Source: Prevotella sp.
GTDB lineage: Bacteria > Bacteroidota > Bacteroidia > Bacteroidales > Bacteroidaceae
DNA: 64,000 nucleotides
Direction of reading: 5' to 3'
NCBI GenBank assembly: GCA_017428055.1
Contig: JAFRRN010000091.1
Span: forward strand, 1 to 64,000
Both the position numbers and the translations under genes were made by a program. Under the pieces are notes generated by a model that did no database searches, was not told the origin of the DNA, and was given only the letters and a program-made list of their open reading frames with translations. Shown here piece after piece: positions 59,940 to 64,000 of this stretch; within the stretch, counting starts at the first letter, position 1, and every line of letters begins with the position of its first letter.

Positions 59940-61514
59940 ATGAACAGCGAAGTAGTAATCGACGTCCAGCCCGAAGAGATCTCGATTGCGCTGATGGAGG
60001 ACGAAAAGCTGGTGGAATACCAGAAAGAACCCCGGACGGCATCATTCTCGGTTGGAAACATCTACATAGCAAAAGTGAAAAAGCTCATGACAGGGCTGAA
60101 TGCTTGCTTTGTGGATGTAGGGTTTGAACGCGATGCCTTTCTTCACTACCTTGACTTAGGAAGCCAATTCCATTCCTTCGAGAAATACCTGAAACAGGTA
60201 CAGAGCGACAAAAAGAAACTTTATCCATTCTCAAAAGCATCCCGACTGCCCGACCTCAAGAAGGATGGCAGTGTGCAGAACACGCTGACCCTCGGGCAAG
60301 AGGTGTTGGTGCAAATCGTAAAAGAACCCATTTCCACGAAAGGCCCGCGCATCACATGCGAACTATCGTTTGCGGGGCGATTCCTGGTACTTATGCCTTT
60401 TTTCGATAAAGTTTCTGTTTCTTCTAAAATCAAGAGCGGCGAGGAACGCGCCCGCCTGAAACAACTAATCCAAAGCATCAAGCCCAAGAACTGCGGCGTC
60501 ATCGTGCGCACCGTGGCAGAAGGCAAGAAGGTGGCGGAGCTGGACGCAGAGATGAAAGTGCTCACCAGCCGTTGGGAAAACGCCATTGCCAAGGTGCAAA
60601 AGACGAAAGAGCGTCCTCAAGTGGTCTTTGAGGAGACGAGCAGGGCTGTGGCATTGATACGCGACTTGTTTGACTCCACCTATGAGAGCATCCATATCAA
60701 CAACGAGGATGTTTACAAAGAGGTGAAGGACTATGTCTCGCTGATTGCGCCGGAGAGAGCCGGCATCGTGAAATTGTACACGGGAAAAGTGCCTATCTTC
60801 GACAACTTTAACGTCACAAGACAAATCAAGTCGGGCTTTGGAAAGATTGTTAACTTCAAACGAGGTGCCTATCTCATCATCGAACACACAGAGGCGATGC
60901 ACGTGGTAGACGTGAACAGTGGCACACGGGCGCGGTCAGAGGACGGACAGGAGGCGAATGCCCTAAACGTGAACCTTGACGCTGCCGACGAACTGGCAAG
61001 GCAATTGCGACTGCGCGACATCGGGGGCATCATCATCGTTGACTTTATCGACATGAAGCTGGCCGAGGATCGCCAAGCACTTTACGAGCGGATGTGCAAG
61101 AACATGCAGAAAGACAGGGCACGCCACAACATCCTGCCATTGAGTAAGTTCGGCCTGATGCAGATTACCCGCCAACGTGTACGTCCCGCCATGGACGTGA
61201 ATGTAGAAGAAACTTGTCCCACATGTTTTGGAAAAGGAACCATTAAATCAAGCATCCTTTTCACCGACCAACTCGAAGGGAAGATTGACCACCTTGTCAA
61301 CAAGATTGGCATCAAGCGTTTTTATCTGCACGTACATCCTTACGTCGCTGCTTACATCAACCAGGGTTTCCCAAGCCTGAAGCGAAGATGGCAGTTGAAA
61401 TACGGATTCGGCGTGCGTGTCCTCTCCTCTAACAAGCTGGCTTTCCTGCAATATGAGTTTTATGACAAGGACCAGCAGTTCATCGACATGAAAGAGGAGA
61501 TTGAAACCAAATGA
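59940..61514 (+). CDS. rng: Ribonuclease G (Rne/Rng family)
   Basis: 524 residues. An S1-like RNA-binding part near the N-terminus (about 38-120: FSVGNIYIAKVKKLMTGLNA, CFVDVGFERDAFLHY) is followed by the RNase E/G catalytic core with the metal-binding aspartates in HVVDVNSGTRA and IIIVDFIDM. The zinc-link CPTCFGKG and a small C-terminal domain follow. It lacks the long C-terminal scaffold of RNase E. It processes rRNA and turns over mRNA. It is followed at once by a strong terminator. Confidence 0.92.
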   Translation: MNSEVVIDVQPEEISIALMEDEKLVEYQKEPRTASFSVGNIYIAKVKKLMTGLNACFVDVGFERDAFLHYLDLGSQFHSFEKYLKQVQSDKKKLYPFSKASRLPDLKKDGSVQNTLTLGQEVLVQIVKEPISTKGPRITCELSFAGRFLVLMPFFDKVSVSSKIKSGEERARLKQLIQSIKPKNCGVIVRTVAEGKKVAELDAEMKVLTSRWENAIAKVQKTKERPQVVFEETSRAVALIRDLFDSTYESIHINNEDVYKEVKDYVSLIAPERAGIVKLYTGKVPIFDNFNVTRQIKSGFGKIVNFKRGAYLIIEHTEAMHVVDVNSGTRARSEDGQEANALNVNLDAADELARQLRLRDIGGIIIVDFIDMKLAEDRQALYERMCKNMQKDRARHNILPLSKFGLMQITRQRVRPAMDVNVEETCPTCFGKGTIKSSILFTDQLEGKIDHLVNKIGIKRFYLHVHPYVAAYINQGFPSLKRRWQLKYGFGVRVLSSNKLAFLQYEFYDKDQQFIDMKEEIETK

Positions 61515-61517
61515 CAA

Positions 61518-61565
61518 AAAGAGGGGTTGGAAATGAAACAATTATCATCCAACCCCTCTTTTTTT
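61518..61565 (+). terminator. Intrinsic terminator of the RNase G gene
   Basis: AAAGAGGGGTTGGA pairs perfectly with TCCAACCCCTCTTT, followed by a T run. It begins a few bases after the stop. Confidence 0.92.
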
Positions 61566-61620
61566 GAAACTTTTTCTTATCTTTGTAGCGATAACATTTC
61601 ACCATCAAACAACAAGTATC

Positions 61621-61938
61621 ATGAAAAGATTCGCATTCAAGATGTTCCTCAAGCCAGGGTGCGAGGAGGAATACGCCAAGAGACATGCCGCCATCTGGCC
61701 CGAGTTGAAACAGATGATCAAGGACCAGGGCGTGGGAAACTACAGCATCTATTGGGATAAGGACACCAATATCCTATTCGCCTACCAAGAGTGCAGCAAG
61801 GACACCAACAGCCAAGACACCACCGACGTGGACCCCATCACGCAAAGATGGTGGGACATGATGGCAGACATCATGGACACCAACCCCGACAACAGCCCCG
61901 TCAGCATCCCCTTGGAAGAGCTATTCCACATGGATTAA
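61621..61938 (+). CDS. rhaM: L-rhamnose mutarotase
   Basis: 105 residues from the ATG at 61621 (MKRFAFKMFLKPGCEEEYAK); the frame is open 19 codons further left, through the probable promoter (TATCTTTG at 61578-61585). The family signature RHAAIWPELKQMIKDQGVGN carries the active-site histidine, and RWWDMMADIM lies near the C-terminus. The enzyme interconverts alpha and beta L-rhamnose for rhamnose catabolism. No other rhamnose gene is present, so it may serve another sugar or act alone. Confidence 0.85.
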   Translation: MKRFAFKMFLKPGCEEEYAKRHAAIWPELKQMIKDQGVGNYSIYWDKDTNILFAYQECSKDTNSQDTTDVDPITQRWWDMMADIMDTNPDNSPVSIPLEELFHMD

Positions 61939-61943
61939 CAAAA

Positions 61944-61979
61944 AAAGAGGGAACTCGCCTTACGGTAAGTTCCCTCTTT
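61944..61979. terminator. Bidirectional intrinsic terminator
   Basis: AAAGAGGGAACT and AGTTCCCTCTTT form a perfect stem with A/T runs on both sides, between rhaM and the opposing tRNA-Ser gene. Confidence 0.88.
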
Positions 61980-61980
61980 G

Positions 61981-62068
61981 CGGAGAGACCGGGATTCGAA
62001 CCCGGGAAACGCTTTTGACGTTTACACGCTTTCCAGGCGTGCCTCTTCAGCCACTCGAGCATCTCTCC
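61981..62068 (-). tRNA. tRNA-Ser (GGA)
   Basis: On the minus strand GGAGAGATGCTCGAG opens a class II tRNA with anticodon GGA in CTGGAAAG, a long variable arm and GGTTCGAATCC. Acceptor GGAGAGA/TCTCTCC with discriminator G. CCA is not encoded. Confidence 0.95.
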
Positions 62069-62167
62069 TTTTGAAAAGCGACTGCAAAATTAACCATTTT
62101 CTCCCAACAAACATCATCTTTTCCCATAATTTATAAAAAATTAATATAATAAATGGGTGAAAAAAGG

Positions 62168-62968
62168 TTATGATATGCCAAAGACCCGTGCCACATTGTC
62201 ATTGGTAGAGTTGGCAATCGTCTCTATCGACACTTGATAAGCCTCTGCCAACCGTTGCATGACATGTACCACGAAAGCACTCTCGTTGCGCTTTCCCCGA
62301 TGAGGAACGGGTGCCATGTAAGGGCTATCGGTCTCCAAGACGATGCGGTCGAGCGGCACGGCAGATGGCAACACCTCGGGCAGATGGCTTTTCTTGAACG
62401 TGAGCACACCACCGATTCCCAATACGAAACGGTCAATGGAAAGGAGTTCGCGAGCCTCTATCTCATTGCCCGTGAAACAATGGAACACCCCTCCAGGCAA
62501 ATCATCGGCATATTTTCGCATTATCTTGACCATCTCATTCTGTGCCTTCCTGCAATGGATCATCAACGGCAAGCCAGTCTCCACCGACCATTTCACTTGC
62601 TCTTCAAACGCCTCCAATTGTTGAGACTCATACTCCCGCGACCAATAGAAATCCAATCCAACCTCGCCAATCGCCACGAATGGGTTGTCTTCAACCTTGG
62701 GAGAATGGCATAGATACGTGGCTTTCATCTCGCCAAGCACCTCATGGAAGTCATCTTTCACCTCCTCAGGGTGCAACCCCACCATGGGATAGGCATAATG
62801 GGGATATTCCCTACACACCCGCAAGATAGCACCCACCGACTGTAGGTCAACGGCCGGCAGAAACACTTTCGAGACTCCCGCCTCTTTCGCCCGTTGGATG
62901 ACGGCTGGAAGGTCATCCCTAAATTCCTCACCATCAAGATGGGTATGGGTGTCTATACAATGTATCAT
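62168..62968 (-). CDS. TatD-family metal-dependent hydrolase
   Basis: 266 residues from the ATG at 62968 (MIHCIDTHTHLDGEEF); the frame is open 16 codons further upstream, but that would overlap carB. Metal ligands of the amidohydrolase-type barrel are seen in DTHTHLD, GEVGLDFYW, MIHCRKAQ and ETDSPYMAP, with HRGKRNES near the end. TatD proteins are 3'-5' DNA exonucleases or quality-control hydrolases. It follows carB by 7 bases and is likely co-transcribed. Confidence 0.88.
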   Translation of the reverse strand: MIHCIDTHTHLDGEEFRDDLPAVIQRAKEAGVSKVFLPAVDLQSVGAILRVCREYPHYAYPMVGLHPEEVKDDFHEVLGEMKATYLCHSPKVEDNPFVAIGEVGLDFYWSREYESQQLEAFEEQVKWSVETGLPLMIHCRKAQNEMVKIMRKYADDLPGGVFHCFTGNEIEARELLSIDRFVLGIGGVLTFKKSHLPEVLPSAVPLDRIVLETDSPYMAPVPHRGKRNESAFVVHVMQRLAEAYQVSIETIANSTNDNVARVFGIS

Positions 62969-62975
62969 CTTATCA

Positions 62976-64000
62976 TTACACATATTCAGCCCAACTCTTG
63001 ATGTCAATATCATCAAGACTTAACGTACAAAAAGCATTGATAAACGCACTCGCCAAACGGCTATTGGTAATCAAAGGAATATTCAAATCGATAGCTGCAC
63101 GACGAATCTTATAGCCATTGGTCAACTCCCTTGGCGTGAGATCCTTGGGGATATTCACCACCATGTCAATTTTCTTCTCATGCAACAGCGACAATGCCTG
63201 CGGCTCATATCCCTCTTCCGACGGCCAATAGACACGAGTATTGGCAATGCCATTGTCTGTCAGGTATTTGTTCGTACCACCCGTGGCATACAATACATAA
63301 CCATGGGCAACGAGCATCTTGGCAGCATCCAGCATATCTGCCTTCTGCTTGGCACTACCCGTCGAGAGCAAAACCCTCTTGTCGGGGATGCGATGTCCCA
63401 CGGAGAGCATACTTTTGAGCAACGCTTGGTTGGTGTCATCACCCAGACAACCCACCTCGCCTGTCGAAGCCATGTCAACGCCCAACACGGGGTCGGCCTT
63501 CTGTAGGCGGTTGAAAGAGAACTGCGATGCCTTGATGCCCACATAGTCGAGGTCAAATAGATTCTTATGGGGCTTGTCTACTGGCAAGCCAAGCATCACC
63601 TTGGTTGCCAATTCGATTAAATTGAGTTTCAAAACCTTGCTGACAAAGGGGAAAGAGCGCGATGCCCTGAGATTGCACTCTATGACAAGAATGTCGTTGT
63701 CACGCGCCATATACTGGATGTTAAACGGTCCATTGATATGGAGGGCATGGGCAATCTGGCGGCTGATGCGCTTGATGCGTCGTACCGTCTCCACATATAT
63801 TTTCTGCGGCGGGAACTGGATGGTGGCATCACCAGAATGCACTCCCGCAAACTCGATGTGCTCAGAAATAGCGTATGCGATAATCTCGCCGTTTTGAGCC
63901 ACGGCATCCATCTCGATTTCCTTGGCGTGTTCAATGAAACGACTCACCACCACAGGATGGTCCTCGCTCACGTTGGCAGCGAGTTTCAGGAACCGTTCCA
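62976..64000 (-). CDS. carB: Carbamoyl-phosphate synthase large subunit, C-terminal part (partial)
   Basis: 341 residues are visible; the gene runs off the right edge. The segment starts inside the second ATP-grasp half (ERFLKLAANVSEDHPVVVSR, IQYMARDNDILVIECNLRAS). It ends with the MGS-like allosteric domain (ADMLDAAKMLVAHGYVLYAT, NIPKDLTPRELTNGYKIRRA). The enzyme makes carbamoyl phosphate for pyrimidine and arginine synthesis together with a small subunit not in the window. Confidence 0.9.
   Translation of the reverse strand, partial: ERFLKLAANVSEDHPVVVSRFIEHAKEIEMDAVAQNGEIIAYAISEHIEFAGVHSGDATIQFPPQKIYVETVRRIKRISRQIAHALHINGPFNIQYMARDNDILVIECNLRASRSFPFVSKVLKLNLIELATKVMLGLPVDKPHKNLFDLDYVGIKASQFSFNRLQKADPVLGVDMASTGEVGCLGDDTNQALLKSMLSVGHRIPDKRVLLSTGSAKQKADMLDAAKMLVAHGYVLYATGGTNKYLTDNGIANTRVYWPSEEGYEPQALSLLHEKKIDMVVNIPKDLTPRELTNGYKIRRAAIDLNIPLITNSRLASAFINAFCTLSLDDIDIKSWAEYV

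Noticed and set aside
61518-61979. Strong similarity of the two hairpins flanking rhaM as a mobile element
   Set aside because: Both contain AGAGGG-type stems with A/T runs, the normal form of terminators; the stems differ in sequence beyond this.
1-64000. CRISPR array
   Set aside because: No regularly spaced identical repeats with unique spacers were seen; the repeats found are palindromes or two-copy direct repeats.

Overview
This window comes from a Bacteroidales genome, most likely Prevotella or Segatella. The evidence is: paired SusC/SusD genes, a one-protein hybrid two-component regulator, C-terminal tails of the type IX secretion (T9SS) kind, Prevotella-style intergenic repeats, and many promoters of the Bacteroidetes form TTTG-N19/20-TAnnTTTG(C). 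No species call is possible from this sequence alone.

Layout. (1) 1-1133 is a decaying accessory edge: the end of a probable IS66-like element cuts a DUF6804 membrane-protein gene, and internally deleted remnants follow of a DUF1016 (YhcG-like) nuclease gene, a short DUF6939-like start and a RhuM-like gene. (2) 1145-4251 holds a membrane-anchored BspA-type leucine-rich-repeat protein and two unrecognised proteins. (3) 4265-8608 is a LytTR-type two-component pair beside a TonB-dependent-receptor-like outer membrane barrel. (4) 8744-10772 is a type II restriction-modification system with a HindVP-like endonuclease and a C5 methyltransferase. (5) 11274-41208 is the centrepiece, about 30 kb. On the minus strand it runs four-FAS1 lipoprotein, SusC, SusD, FAS1 lipoprotein, FAS1 lipoprotein, SusC, SusD, HExxH protein, hybrid two-component sensor, dipeptidyl peptidase IV. 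A T9SS-tailed HExxH protein lies upstream, facing a divergent T9SS-tailed repeat protein (DUF4859-like). There is no glycoside hydrolase in it, so I read it as a protein, peptide or glycoprotein harvest locus rather than an ordinary polysaccharide locus.

(6) 41286-43506 is a small divergent locus: a PF14907-type nucleotidyltransferase and a His-rich membrane protein on one side, and on the other an independently promoted and terminated 52-residue peptide with no signal sequence. This is the best candidate here for an undescribed peptide system. (7) 43639-48243 carries topoisomerase IV subunit A, a DUF3316 protein and an S41 peptidase, followed by tRNA-Leu and tRNA-Val. (8) 48624-51908 is a large secreted pectinesterase-domain protein. 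(9) 52483-55775 holds a solitary type IIG-like restriction-methylase with an apparently replaced specificity segment, then a two-gene unit of a 57-residue protein and a retropepsin-like protease. (10) 55790-64000 is mostly housekeeping: glycosyltransferase, MtaB, small lipoprotein, DUF4332 protein, HU-family protein, a 29-residue basic protein, RNase G, RhaM, tRNA-Ser, TatD and the 3' part of carB, which runs off the right edge.

In the central locus the likely division of labour is: surface FAS1 lipoproteins and SusD proteins capture substrate, SusC proteins import it, HExxH proteins and DPP IV cut it, and the hybrid sensor reports a periplasmic ligand. Family names come from recognising sequence motifs by eye; no database search was run.
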